The position numbers were made by a program, and so were the translations under genes. Positions 8,235-16,506 of a stretch of DNA of 64,000 nucleotides are shown in pieces. Position 1 is the stretch's first letter. Every line of letters starts with the position of its first letter. This DNA is from Allobosea sp. BH3 (GTDB taxonomy: Bacteria; Pseudomonadota; Alphaproteobacteria; Rhizobiales; Beijerinckiaceae), in assembly GCF_025499465.1 (NCBI RefSeq), contig NZ_JAIMCA010000003.1, positions 1-64,000 on the forward strand, in the 5' to 3' direction. The notes under the pieces were generated by a model. That model was given only the letters and a program-made list of their open reading frames with translations. It had not been told where the DNA came from and did no database searches.

Positions 8235-9080
8235 TCAGGCGATGCGGGCTGTGCCTTCCATGCGAACCCTGCCGTCGCTGCCTTCGGTCCAGGTCCGGAT
8301 CGTTCCGTCGCCCTGCCGCTGGGCCTTCACGGTGAATGAGCCGCCCGCGATCAGCGGGTTCAGGCCACGGTAGTCGAGCTTCAGCGTCGAGCGTCCGGAC
8401 AGCACCGCCGCGATGTTCAGCATCAGCGTGGCCTGGATCGGGCCGTGCACGACAAGCCCGGCATAGCCTTCCTCGCTGGTGACATAGGGCAGGTCGTAAT
8501 GGATGCGGTGGCCGTTGAAGGTCAGCGCCGAATAGCGGAACAGCAGCACCGGGCTGGCCTCGACCTCCCAGGCGAGATCGGCCGGGGCGGGCTCGGCAGG
8601 TGCCGGCGCACGCGCGGGCGCGGCATTCTGCGAGGAGGCCTCGCGATAGACGATGTCGTGGCGCTCGCGCAGGTTGAGCCCGCGCGCGGTCGTGATCTCG
8701 TGCTCGACGGCGACGAAGCAGAGAGGGCCGGTGCGGCCATCCTTGGCGGTGACGTTTCCGATGCGCGAGCGGCGCGTGACGAGGTCACCTTCGCGCAGCG
8801 GCGCGAGCGTCTCGATGCTGCCGCCGGCCCACATTCGCCGCGGCAACGGCACGGGCGGCAGGAAATCGCCCTTGGCCGGGTGGCCGTCCTGACCGAGCGC
8901 AGCCATAGGCGCGATCGGCGGCGCAAGGCACCAATGCAGGGCGAGGGGAGCATCGCCAGCGGCGCCGGGCGCGAGATGGGGAGCGAAAGTGGCTGTGAAG
9001 CTCTCGATCAGGCGCGGCGTGACGAGGTCGGAAGCCTCCTGGGTCCGGCCGATCCAGCTTCTGAGATGGTCGATGTCCAT
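8235..9080 (-). CDS. FAS1-like/MaoC-type acyl-CoA dehydratase (mesaconyl-C4-CoA hydratase-like)
   Basis: 281 residues. The proposed ATG at 9080 is 14 bases after the stop of the acyl-CoA dehydrogenase gene, though its ribosome site is weak. The N-terminal half resembles the FAS1-like dehydratase region (LHWCLAPP, PPVPLPRRMWAGGS) and the C-terminal half a hot-dog MaoC region (FNGHRIHYDLPYV, VHGPIQATLML). Such proteins hydrate or dehydrate short branched or dicarboxylic acyl-CoAs, for example mesaconyl-C4-CoA. It is the third gene after a CoA-transferase and an acyl-CoA dehydrogenase, which gives a reasonable activation / oxidation / hydration order. The exact substrate is inferred only. Confidence 0.75.
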   Translation of the reverse strand: MDIDHLRSWIGRTQEASDLVTPRLIESFTATFAPHLAPGAAGDAPLALHWCLAPPIAPMAALGQDGHPAKGDFLPPVPLPRRMWAGGSIETLAPLREGDLVTRRSRIGNVTAKDGRTGPLCFVAVEHEITTARGLNLRERHDIVYREASSQNAAPARAPAPAEPAPADLAWEVEASPVLLFRYSALTFNGHRIHYDLPYVTSEEGYAGLVVHGPIQATLMLNIAAVLSGRSTLKLDYRGLNPLIAGGSFTVKAQRQGDGTIRTWTEGSDGRVRMEGTARIA

Positions 9081-9094
9081 GGCGCGGCCCAGCT

Positions 9095-10252
9095 TCAATA
9101 AGAGCGCGGCATGCCGAGGACATGCTCTGCGAGGTACGACAGGATCAGGTTCGTCGAGATCGGGGCCACCTGGTAGAGCCGCGTCTCGCGGAATTTCCGT
9201 TCGATGTCGTATTCCTCGGCGAAACCGAAACCGCCATGCGTCTGGACGCAGGCATTGGCCGCCTCGAAGGAGGCGTCGGCCGCCAGCATCTTGGCCATAT
9301 TGGCTTCCGCTCCGGGGTTCTCGCCGGCCTCGTAGAGCCGGATCGCTTCGCGCACCATCAGTTCGGCTGCCCGCATGTTGGCGTAGGCCTTCGCGATCGG
9401 GAACTGGATGCCCTGGTTCTGGCCGATTGGCCGGCCGAAGACCTGCCGCTCCTTCGCGTAACCCGCAGCCTTCTCGATGAACCATTTTGCGTCGCCGACG
9501 CATTCGGCCGCAATCAGGATGCGCTCCGCATTCATGCCCGAGAGTATGTAGCGGAAGCCTTTTCCCTCTTCGCCCACAAGGTTCTCGGCCGGAACCTTCA
9601 CATTGTCGAAGAAGACCTCGGTGGTGGCATGGTTCATCATCGTGCGGATCGGCCGGATGGTGAGGCCCGCCTTGAGCGCTTCGCGCATGTCGAGGATGAA
9701 GACCGAGAGACCGTCGGTGCGCTTATGCACTTGATCCCGGGGTGTGGTCCGCGCCAGCAGCAGCATCAGGTCGGATTGCGCGGCGCGGCTGGTCCAGATC
9801 TTCTGGCCGTTGACGATGTAGTGCCCGCCCTCGCGCCTGGCCGTCGTGCGCAGGCTCGTGGTGTCGGTGCCGCTCGTCGGCTCCGTGACGCCGAAAGCCT
9901 GCAGCCGCAACTCGCCGGAGGCGATCTTCGGCAGATAGCGTTGCTTCTGGTCCTCGCTGCCATGCCGCAGCACCGTGCCCATCACATACATCTGGGCATG
10001 GCAGGCGGCACCGTTGCAGCCTTGCCGCTGGATCTCCTCCATGATGACGGCTGCGGCCGAGAGCGACAGGCCCGCCCCGCCATAGGCTTCCGGGATCAGT
10101 GCGGAGAGGAAGCCGCTGTGCGTGAGGGCTGCGACGAACTCGGTCGGATACGCCATCTCGCGGTCGAGCCCGCGCCAGTATTCGCCGGGAAAGTCGGAGC
10201 AGAGCCGGGTGACGGCGTCGCGGATTTCGGTATGATCTGAGGCGTGTTGCAT
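9095..10252 (-). CDS. Acyl-CoA dehydrogenase
   Basis: 385 residues, the usual length of a flavin acyl-CoA dehydrogenase. The FAD-contact segment reads FGVTEPTSGTDTTSL, followed by IVNGQKIWTS and the C-terminal helical domain with ERQVFGRPIGQNQ. Near the C-terminus, the position of the usual catalytic Glu (YEGT in the medium-chain enzyme) reads LYQVAPIS here. However, a Glu occurs in GMNAERIL (residue 243), where isovaleryl-CoA and long-chain enzymes carry their base. So an isovaleryl-like catalytic layout is inferred. It lies between the CoA-transferase and the hydratase in one minus-strand operon, with short gaps of 20 and 14 bases. Confidence 0.9.
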   Translation of the reverse strand: MQHASDHTEIRDAVTRLCSDFPGEYWRGLDREMAYPTEFVAALTHSGFLSALIPEAYGGAGLSLSAAAVIMEEIQRQGCNGAACHAQMYVMGTVLRHGSEDQKQRYLPKIASGELRLQAFGVTEPTSGTDTTSLRTTARREGGHYIVNGQKIWTSRAAQSDLMLLLARTTPRDQVHKRTDGLSVFILDMREALKAGLTIRPIRTMMNHATTEVFFDNVKVPAENLVGEEGKGFRYILSGMNAERILIAAECVGDAKWFIEKAAGYAKERQVFGRPIGQNQGIQFPIAKAYANMRAAELMVREAIRLYEAGENPGAEANMAKMLAADASFEAANACVQTHGGFGFAEEYDIERKFRETRLYQVAPISTNLILSYLAEHVLGMPRSY

Positions 10253-10272
10253 CTGTTTCTTCGGCTGTTCGT

Positions 10273-11403
10273 TCAGCGGTCGGGGGTGAATTCGGCGCGT
10301 AGCGCCGCGTCATGCTGGCCGAGGGAAGGCACCGGGCGAGGACGCACCCGCTCGCCGTCCACGATGGCGGGCGGAGCCAGCACCTCCACGTCACCAAGTG
10401 GCGTTTCCACGGTGAGCGCCGTGGCAGCCGTGTGGTCGATGAGGTCACCGACGCTGGAGACCGTGCCATAAGCGATCGCGTAGCGGTCGAGCGCAGCGGC
10501 AACCTCGTTGAAGGGCCTGCTCGCGAGCAGGGCCTGCACCTCGGCATCCACGACGTGGCGTTGCCGCACGCGCAGCACATTGGTCGCGAAGCGCGGATCC
10601 TCGGCCAGCGCCGGGCTGCCCAGAACCTCGCGCGCCAGGATCTGCCATTCGCGCTCGCTCTGGATCGAGATCAGTATGTTGCCGTTGGCCGTCGCGAAGA
10701 CGCCATAGGGTGCGATCGAGGGGTGTGCGAGGCCGAGGCGAGGGGGCTCGATGCCGCCATAGCGCCGTGTCAGGTAGGGCACGTTCATCAGTTCGCCCAG
10801 CGTATCGAAAAGCGAGAGCTGGATGGCGGAACCCTGGCCGGTCCGCGCCCGTCGCAGCAGCGCTTCGAGGATGGCCGCATAGGCTGCCTGGCCGGTGGCG
10901 ATGTCGGCGATGGAGACGCCGATACGGGAGGGGCCGGAATCCTGCGTGCCCGTGATGGAGGCAAGCCCGGATTCGGCCTGCACCAGCAGGTCATAGGCCT
11001 TGCGCTGATGGTGCGGGGTGCCGGGGGCATAGCCCGAGACATCGCAGGTGATCAGCCGGGGGTAGCGGGTCCGCAGCTCGACGGCGCCGAGGCCCAGCCG
11101 CGTCGCCGCACCGGGCGCGAGATTCTGGATGAACACGTCGGCCTTGCCGAGCATGGCCTCGACGAGGGCGCGGTCATCGGCCTGCTTGAGATCGACCCGG
11201 CACGACTCCTTGCCCCGGTTGAGCCAGACGAAATAGGAGGACTGGCCCTTCGCATAGTCGTCGTAGCCGCGTGCGAAATCTCCCTCGGAGCGCTCCAGCT
11301 TGATCACGCGGGCGCCGGCATCCGCCAGCTTGCACGTCGCGGTCGGGACGGCGACGGCCTGTTCGAGCGCTACAACCAGGATCCCTTCGAGGGCGTCTGT
11401 CAT
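10273..11403 (-). CDS. CaiB/BaiF-family (class III) CoA-transferase
   Basis: 376 residues from the ATG at 11403; an in-frame TTG at 11445 would add 14 residues. The class III fold motifs are present: VALEQAVAVP near the start, LNRGKESCRVDLK, and KAYDLLVQAESG, whose Asp (about residue 138) matches the catalytic Asp that forms the acyl anhydride in formyl-CoA transferase. C-terminal RPVPSLGQHD is also family-typical. It would transfer CoA from succinyl-CoA or a similar donor to the organic acid handled by the downstream dehydrogenase and hydratase. It is divergent from the Liv binding-protein gene at 11642, linking transport and activation. Confidence 0.85.
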   Translation of the reverse strand: MTDALEGILVVALEQAVAVPTATCKLADAGARVIKLERSEGDFARGYDDYAKGQSSYFVWLNRGKESCRVDLKQADDRALVEAMLGKADVFIQNLAPGAATRLGLGAVELRTRYPRLITCDVSGYAPGTPHHQRKAYDLLVQAESGLASITGTQDSGPSRIGVSIADIATGQAAYAAILEALLRRARTGQGSAIQLSLFDTLGELMNVPYLTRRYGGIEPPRLGLAHPSIAPYGVFATANGNILISIQSEREWQILAREVLGSPALAEDPRFATNVLRVRQRHVVDAEVQALLASRPFNEVAAALDRYAIAYGTVSSVGDLIDHTAATALTVETPLGDVEVLAPPAIVDGERVRPRPVPSLGQHDAALRAEFTPDR

Positions 11404-11641
11404 TGTTCCATGTCCGTCGGCAATCGTGGCAGACGGGGCGTCCAACGGCCTTCGAAGTCAAATAGGGTTTTGCGATGTCGGCCATAGCGAAATGCTGGCT
11501 GCCGCCGCCGCCTCCATAGGTAATCGCTATGGCCCTCATCGTTTTATCCTACTTGTCCTGACTTCCGGCCCATGCACCCCTCTGCGACCAGGCAGCGCGC
11601 CGCCCAAGAGCGCGCTCCAGAGGAATCCAGGGAGAGGAACG
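11404..11641. promoter_or_regulatory. Divergent intergenic region between CoA-transferase and Liv operon
   Basis: About 238 bases, presumably with back-to-back promoters. GGGAGAGGAACG immediately before 11642 is the ribosome-binding site of the binding-protein gene. I found no convincing operator or hairpin here. Confidence 0.4.
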
Positions 11642-12946
11642 ATGGCAATCAAGGGATTTGCTGCGGCCGCATTCGGATTGGGAGCGCTTCTGACGCTGCC
11701 GGCGCAGGCGCAGGACAAGCCGAAGGAACTCGTGGTCGGCATCGCGACCTTCCTGTCCGGGCCAGCCTCGGTCTTCGGCGTTCCCGGCAAGAACGCAGCC
11801 GACCTGTTCTTCGAGGAGCTCAACGCCAAGGGCGGCATTCTCGGCGTCCCGGTTAAGCCCGTTTATGTCGATGAGGGCGCCGGCACCAACCAGCTGATCT
11901 CGGAATATCGCCGCGTCGTGCAGGACCAGGGCGCGCAGGTGATGTTCGGGGCGATCTCGTCCGGCTCGTGTAACGCGCTCGCGCCCGTCGCCGAGGACCT
12001 GAAGGTCGTCAACGTGATGTGGGACTGCGGCACGCAGACCATCTTCGAGGACGGCAAGTGGAAGTATTCGGTCCGCACCCAGGGCCATGCCGGCGCCGAG
12101 ATGATGGCGACGCTGCTCTACCTGATGAAGACCAAGCCGGACTTCAAGACGGTCGCCGTCGTCAACCAGGACTATGCCTGGGGCCGTGAATCCTGGGCGC
12201 TGCTGCAGGCTGGCCTCAAGGCGCTGAAGCCGGACGTCAAGGTCGTGGCCGAGCTCTTCCCGAAATTCGGCGCGCCGGACTTCTCGACCGAGATCACGCG
12301 CCTCTCGGCGCTGCGGCCCGATGTCGTGATCTCGACCTCCTGGGGCGGCGACCTCGACACCTTCGTCCAGCAGGCCGCTGCGCGCGGCCTCCTGAAGCAG
12401 TCGACCTTCGTGCTGCCGCTGGCGGAAAGCTCGCTGGAGCGGCTCGGCGCCGTGCTGCCGGAGGGCGTGATCGTCGGCTCACGCGGAGATCACTACTTCC
12501 TGCATCCCAAGCACAAGAACTCGCCCGAAATGCAGGCCTTCGTGAAGAAATACAAGGACAAGACCGGCGTCTATCCGATCTATCCGACCTTCCATATGAA
12601 CCAGGCCGTGACCGGGCTGGTGAAGGCGTATGAGAAGGCAGGGGCCGCCGCCGGGGGCAAGTGGCCGACGAAGGAGCAGGTCATCGCCGCCTTCGAGGGC
12701 CTGGAGTTCAAGTCGCTGACGGGCACGATCACCATCCGCTCCGACCATCAAGGCCTCGAGGACCAGATGCTCGGCACCACCAAGCGCGTGCCGGAGTTCC
12801 CCTTCGCCGTCTACGACAAGATGGCGCTCTATCCCGGCAAGCTGGTGACCACGCCGGTCGGCGAGAAGTCGCTCGACTGGTTCGCCAAGGTGAAGCCGGA
12901 TCTGGTCAACGACAAGTCGATCGAGACCTTCGACTATTCGAAGTGA
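11642..12946 (+). CDS. Liv-type ABC transporter substrate-binding protein
   Basis: 434 residues with a Sec signal peptide (MAIKGFAAAAFGLGALL...AQA, cleavage near residue 22). The mature protein starts with ELVVGIATFLSGPASVFG, the typical opening of type I periplasmic binding proteins of the leucine/amide family, and continues with NAADLFFEELNAKGGI. The AGAGGAA ribosome site fixes the start. It heads the operon with LivH, LivM, LivG and LivF and is divergent from a CoA-transferase, so its ligand may be a carboxylic acid rather than an amino acid. A 204-bp gap with an intergenic repeat follows. Confidence 0.9.
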   Translation: MAIKGFAAAAFGLGALLTLPAQAQDKPKELVVGIATFLSGPASVFGVPGKNAADLFFEELNAKGGILGVPVKPVYVDEGAGTNQLISEYRRVVQDQGAQVMFGAISSGSCNALAPVAEDLKVVNVMWDCGTQTIFEDGKWKYSVRTQGHAGAEMMATLLYLMKTKPDFKTVAVVNQDYAWGRESWALLQAGLKALKPDVKVVAELFPKFGAPDFSTEITRLSALRPDVVISTSWGGDLDTFVQQAAARGLLKQSTFVLPLAESSLERLGAVLPEGVIVGSRGDHYFLHPKHKNSPEMQAFVKKYKDKTGVYPIYPTFHMNQAVTGLVKAYEKAGAAAGGKWPTKEQVIAAFEGLEFKSLTGTITIRSDHQGLEDQMLGTTKRVPEFPFAVYDKMALYPGKLVTTPVGEKSLDWFAKVKPDLVNDKSIETFDYSK

Positions 12947-13013
12947 TGCGGGTGGACCTCGCTGTGCTGGAGCGCGGCGAGGTCTGCTCTCAACATTTCG
13001 TTTCACCCTCCTT

Positions 13014-13112
13014 CGTCATCCCGGGCGGCCGCAGGCCGTCCCGGGATCCATCGTAGAGCTCGGCGCCCTTCGATGGATCCCGGCGCTCCGCTTCGCTTCG
13101 GCCGGGATGACG
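13014..13112. repeat. REP-like intergenic palindromic element
   Basis: Outer arms CGTCATCCCGG (13014-13024) and CCGGGATGACG (13102-13112) are perfect inverted copies. An inner perfect dyad GGGATCCATCG / CGATGGATCCC (13043-13053 and 13071-13081) sits inside. The element lies between the binding protein and LivH within one operon, so it may form a strong RNA structure that lowers expression of the membrane genes. Elements with this CGTCATCCCGG boundary are common in Hyphomicrobiales intergenic DNA. Confidence 0.75.
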
Positions 13113-13150
13113 GCGGTGTTTCGAGCGGCAAGACACGAAACGGCGTTTGA

Positions 13151-14056
13151 ATGCCTCCAGAAATGCTCTTCCTCGCCGCGCTCGACGGCATCGCCTATGG
13201 CTCGCTGATCTTCCTGGTCGCGGTCGGGCTGTCGTTGATCTTCGGCGTGCTCGGTGTGCTGAACGTCGCCCATGGCTCGTTCTATGCGATCGGCGCCTAT
13301 GTCGCGGCGAGCGCGGTGCTCGCCGCCGCCAGCATGGGCCTGCCGACCTGGCTGTCGTTCCCGCTGTTCCTGGTCTCGGCGATCCTGGTCGGTGTCGTCG
13401 TCGGCGGTGCTGTCGAGGCGCTGCTGCTCAGGCGGATCTACGGCAAGGAGGAGGTGCTTCAGCTCCTCGTGACCTTCGCCGTCTTCATGATCCTGGAGGA
13501 TGCGCAGAAGGTGATCTTCGGCGTCCGCCCGCTCTTCGCCAACGCGCCGATGAACTGGCTCGGCACGGTCGAGGTTTTCGGCATTCAGTACACGGTCTAC
13601 CAGCTCATCCTGATTCCGCTGGTCGCGTTGGCCGTGCTCATCGGTTTGCGGCTGTTTTTGCGCCGCACCTCCTTCGGCCGCGCCATCGTCGCCGTGACGC
13701 AGGATCGCGAGGCCGCCATGGCGATGGGCATCAACGCCACGCATGTCTACCTGTTCACCTTCATGATCGGCGCGTCGCTGGCCGCGCTCGGCGGGGCATT
13801 GTCCTCGGCCACGACCTCGCTGACGCCGGGCATCGGCTCAGGCATGATCGTGCTGTCCTTCGCGGTCGCCGCGACAGCCGGGCTCGGGCGGATCGAGGGG
13901 GCGGCCGTGGCGGCGCTGATGATCGGGCTCGGGCGCTCGGCGGCGGTCTATTTCGCGCCGGAGTTCGACGTGCTGATCCCCTACCTGATCATGGTCGCTG
14001 TGCTGCTGATCAAGCCGGAAGGCCTGTTCACGACGCTGCAGACGAGGAAGGTCTGA
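13151..14056 (+). CDS. livH: LivH-type ABC transporter permease
   Basis: 301 residues, polytopic inner-membrane subunit starting MPPEMLFLAALDGIAYGSLIFL. The LivH hallmark GVLGVLNVAHGSFYAIGAYV is present near residues 33-52, and the EAA-like coupling region near GQDREAAMAMGI-type sequence (VTQDREAAMAMGINA). No good ribosome site precedes the ATG. The TGA stop overlaps the LivM ATG (TGATG), which indicates translational coupling. Confidence 0.9.
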   Translation: MPPEMLFLAALDGIAYGSLIFLVAVGLSLIFGVLGVLNVAHGSFYAIGAYVAASAVLAAASMGLPTWLSFPLFLVSAILVGVVVGGAVEALLLRRIYGKEEVLQLLVTFAVFMILEDAQKVIFGVRPLFANAPMNWLGTVEVFGIQYTVYQLILIPLVALAVLIGLRLFLRRTSFGRAIVAVTQDREAAMAMGINATHVYLFTFMIGASLAALGGALSSATTSLTPGIGSGMIVLSFAVAATAGLGRIEGAAVAALMIGLGRSAAVYFAPEFDVLIPYLIMVAVLLIKPEGLFTTLQTRKV

Positions 14057-15009
14057 TGTCGCGGCAGCTTATCGTCGGCGCGCTGCTGCTCGTCGCGCTC
14101 GTCGTCTTCCCGCTGGTTTCGCCCTGGTCGACGGTCATCCTCACGGTCGCGCTCTGCGAGGGGCTGGCAGCGCTCGGTATCCTGGTCTTGCTGCGGGCGG
14201 GGCAGGTCTCGTTCGGGCATGGGCTGTTCTTCGCCTTCTCTGCCTATGTCGTCGCCTTCATGGCGGCGGCGAAGTTCGGCCATGAGGTTCTGCTGCTGGT
14301 GCCGATCGCCACCGCCGCCTCTGGGCTGGTTGCGGCGTTGGTCGGGCTGTTCATCGTGCGCTACAGGGCGATCTTCTTCGGCATGCTTAACCTCGCCATC
14401 TCGATGGTGTTCTGGTCGCTGCTGGAGAAGCTGTTCTCGCTGACGGGCGGCGCCGACGGCAAGCGCGTGCCGCGCCCGACGCTGGCCGGGATGACGCTCG
14501 AGCGCGAGGCGTTCGAGTTCTGGATGTTCTACATCACGCTGGCGCTGGCGGTTGTCGCGGCGCTGGCGGTCGCGCGCTATCTGGTCTCGCCCGGCGGCAA
14601 GGCGCTGGAGGCGATCAAGACGAACGAGACCCGGCTGGAATATCTCGGCGTATCGAGCCGCAAGGTGCTCTACGGCGCCTATCTGCTGTCGGGCCTGCTG
14701 GCGGGGCTGGGCGGGGCGATCATCGCGCTGGTCTCGGGCCATGTCACGCCGGAGCTGGCCTATTGGGTGCGCTCCGGCGAGTTCGTCTTCATTGCCATTC
14801 TCGGCGGCGTCGGCGGTGTCGCAGGGCCGTTCCTCGGCGCGCTGATGTTCCAGATCATCCGGGGCTATGCGGCGGTCTACGCGCCCGAGACCTGGCACGC
14901 AGTGCTCGGCATCATGCTGTTGATCATCATCTTCTTTGCGCCGACCGGGCTCTATGGCCTCATTGCCGGCCGCAGACGAACCCCCGCGACGAAGGAGGGC
15001 GCGCCATGA
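14056..15009 (+). CDS. livM: LivM-type ABC transporter permease
   Basis: 317 residues from the ATG that overlaps the LivH stop. It contains the LivM-typical LLRAGQVSFGHGLFFAFSAY and the coupling segment AIKTNETRLEYLGV. The second half ends with the GGVGGVAGPFLGALMFQII motif known in LivM. It pairs with LivH to form the membrane channel. Its TGA overlaps the LivG ATG (ATGA). Confidence 0.9.
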   Translation: MSRQLIVGALLLVALVVFPLVSPWSTVILTVALCEGLAALGILVLLRAGQVSFGHGLFFAFSAYVVAFMAAAKFGHEVLLLVPIATAASGLVAALVGLFIVRYRAIFFGMLNLAISMVFWSLLEKLFSLTGGADGKRVPRPTLAGMTLEREAFEFWMFYITLALAVVAALAVARYLVSPGGKALEAIKTNETRLEYLGVSSRKVLYGAYLLSGLLAGLGGAIIALVSGHVTPELAYWVRSGEFVFIAILGGVGGVAGPFLGALMFQIIRGYAAVYAPETWHAVLGIMLLIIIFFAPTGLYGLIAGRRRTPATKEGAP

Positions 15010-15755
15010 GCGAGTTCATCCTGGAGGCGCATGATCTCGAATTGCGCTTCGGCGGTGTCCAGGCCGCCAATGGCGCGAGCCTGAAGGTTCGCACGAATGA
15101 GCGCATCGCCATCATTGGCCCCAACGGCGCCGGCAAGACCACCTTCATCAATCTCTGCACAGGCTATCTCAAGCCCCAATCGGGGCGCGTCGTCTTTGCC
15201 GGGCAGGATGTGACGGCGCTTTCTCCCCGCGTGATCACGCGGCGCGGCATCGGCCGTTCCTTCCAGATCCCGCAGCTCTTCACCGACAATACGGTGATGG
15301 AGAACCTGCTGCTGGCGCTCAGCGCGCGCGAAGGCACATGGTCGCCCTTCCAGCGCCTCGACCGGCATCCGAAACGCGAGGAGATGGTCGCGTTGCTCGA
15401 CAGTGTCGGCCTGCGTGAGACCGCGGAGCGGCCCGTGCGTGAGCTGCCCGAAGGCATGCGCAAGCTGATCGACATCGCGGTGGCGCTCGCGCTCGATCCG
15501 AAGCTCATCTTCATGGACGAGCCGACCTCGGGCGTCTCCAGCCATGAGAAGTTCCAGGTCATGGACACGCTCACCCGTGCGCTGGATGCCCGCGCCACCA
15601 CGGCGATCTTCGTCGAGCACGATATGGACGTGGTCGCCCGCTATGCCGGCCGCGTCGCCGTCTGGTCAGGCGGGCGGATCGCGCTCGAAGGCACGCCTGA
15701 CGAGATCCTGAACCATCCGGAGGTTCGCCAGACCGTGATCGGGGTGGGAGTCTAG
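15006..15755 (+). CDS. livG: LivG-type ABC ATPase with variant signature
   Basis: 249-residue ATPase. Walker A is GPNGAGKTT; Walker B is LIFMDEP; the H-loop is FVEHDMD. The signature region reads RELPEGMRKLIDIA, where LivG proteins usually have LSYGxQR. The sequence after Walker B (TSGVSSHE) also departs from the usual AAGLNPxE. The fold and hydrolysis residues are otherwise intact, so it is probably functional, perhaps tuned in ATP turnover. It is coupled to LivM by an ATGA overlap and followed by LivF 2 bases later. Confidence 0.9.
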   Translation: MSEFILEAHDLELRFGGVQAANGASLKVRTNERIAIIGPNGAGKTTFINLCTGYLKPQSGRVVFAGQDVTALSPRVITRRGIGRSFQIPQLFTDNTVMENLLLALSAREGTWSPFQRLDRHPKREEMVALLDSVGLRETAERPVRELPEGMRKLIDIAVALALDPKLIFMDEPTSGVSSHEKFQVMDTLTRALDARATTAIFVEHDMDVVARYAGRVAVWSGGRIALEGTPDEILNHPEVRQTVIGVGV

Positions 15756-15757
15756 CC

Positions 15758-16459
15758 ATGCTGGAGATCAAGGGGCTTTCCGCCGAGATCGAGGGCGTCC
15801 GGGTGCTGCGCGGCGTGGATTTCGCGCTGGCCGAAGGCGCGACCGTCGCGCTGATCGGCCGCAACGGCGCGGGCAAGACCAGCTTGCTGCGCGCCATCAT
15901 GGGCTTCATGCATGTCACGGCAGGCAGCATCGCTTTCGATGGCCGGCCGATCCTGCCCCTGCCGCCCTATGAGCGGCCAAGGCTCGGCATCGGCTATGCG
16001 CCGGAGGACCGCCGCCTGTTCTCGAGCTTCTCCATCGAGGAGAACATCCGCCTGCCGGCAGAGGTGATGAAGGTGCCGGCTGCGGAGATCGCCCGCCGGC
16101 TCGACGGGGTCTACCAGGTGTTGCCGGAGCTGGCGGAACTGCGCCATCGCGCCGCGGCAGGCTTATCAGGCGGGCAGGGCAAGATGGCGGCTCTGGCGCG
16201 GGCGCTGATGGTCGGCACCCGCATCATCCTGCTCGATGAGCCGTTCCAGGGGCTGGCGCCCGTCCTGGCCCAGCGCTACGCCGCCGCCCTCCGCGCACTC
16301 CGCAACAGCCATCCCGACATCGCCCTGCTGATCACCGAATCCAACCCGAGCCTGCTGCGCAGCTTCGCCGAGCGCGCCTATGCGATCGAGCGCGGGGAGG
16401 TGACGGAAGTGGCGGGCGGCCTGGCGGCGAGCTCGCTGGAGGCGGCGGGGATGCACTGA
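15758..16459 (+). CDS. livF: LivF-type ABC ATPase
   Basis: 233 residues, typical LivF length. Walker A GRNGAGKTS, signature LSGGQGKMAALA and Walker B IILLDEPFQGLAP are seen. The region of the H-loop, usually VEQN in LivF, reads ITESNP. It is the last gene of the Liv operon and is convergent with the alcohol dehydrogenase gene, with only 47 bases between stops and no clear terminator. Confidence 0.9.
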   Translation: MLEIKGLSAEIEGVRVLRGVDFALAEGATVALIGRNGAGKTSLLRAIMGFMHVTAGSIAFDGRPILPLPPYERPRLGIGYAPEDRRLFSSFSIEENIRLPAEVMKVPAAEIARRLDGVYQVLPELAELRHRAAAGLSGGQGKMAALARALMVGTRIILLDEPFQGLAPVLAQRYAAALRALRNSHPDIALLITESNPSLLRSFAERAYAIERGEVTEVAGGLAASSLEAAGMH

Positions 16460-16506
16460 CGCGCCGCTTGAGTGGAATGGCGCCGGAGGCGGGGCGAGAC
16501 GCTCCC

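Noticed and set aside
12947..13150. tRNA or attachment site in the gap after the binding-protein gene
   Set aside because: The pairing arms are those of a REP-like palindrome. No cloverleaf, anticodon or CCA-type end was found.
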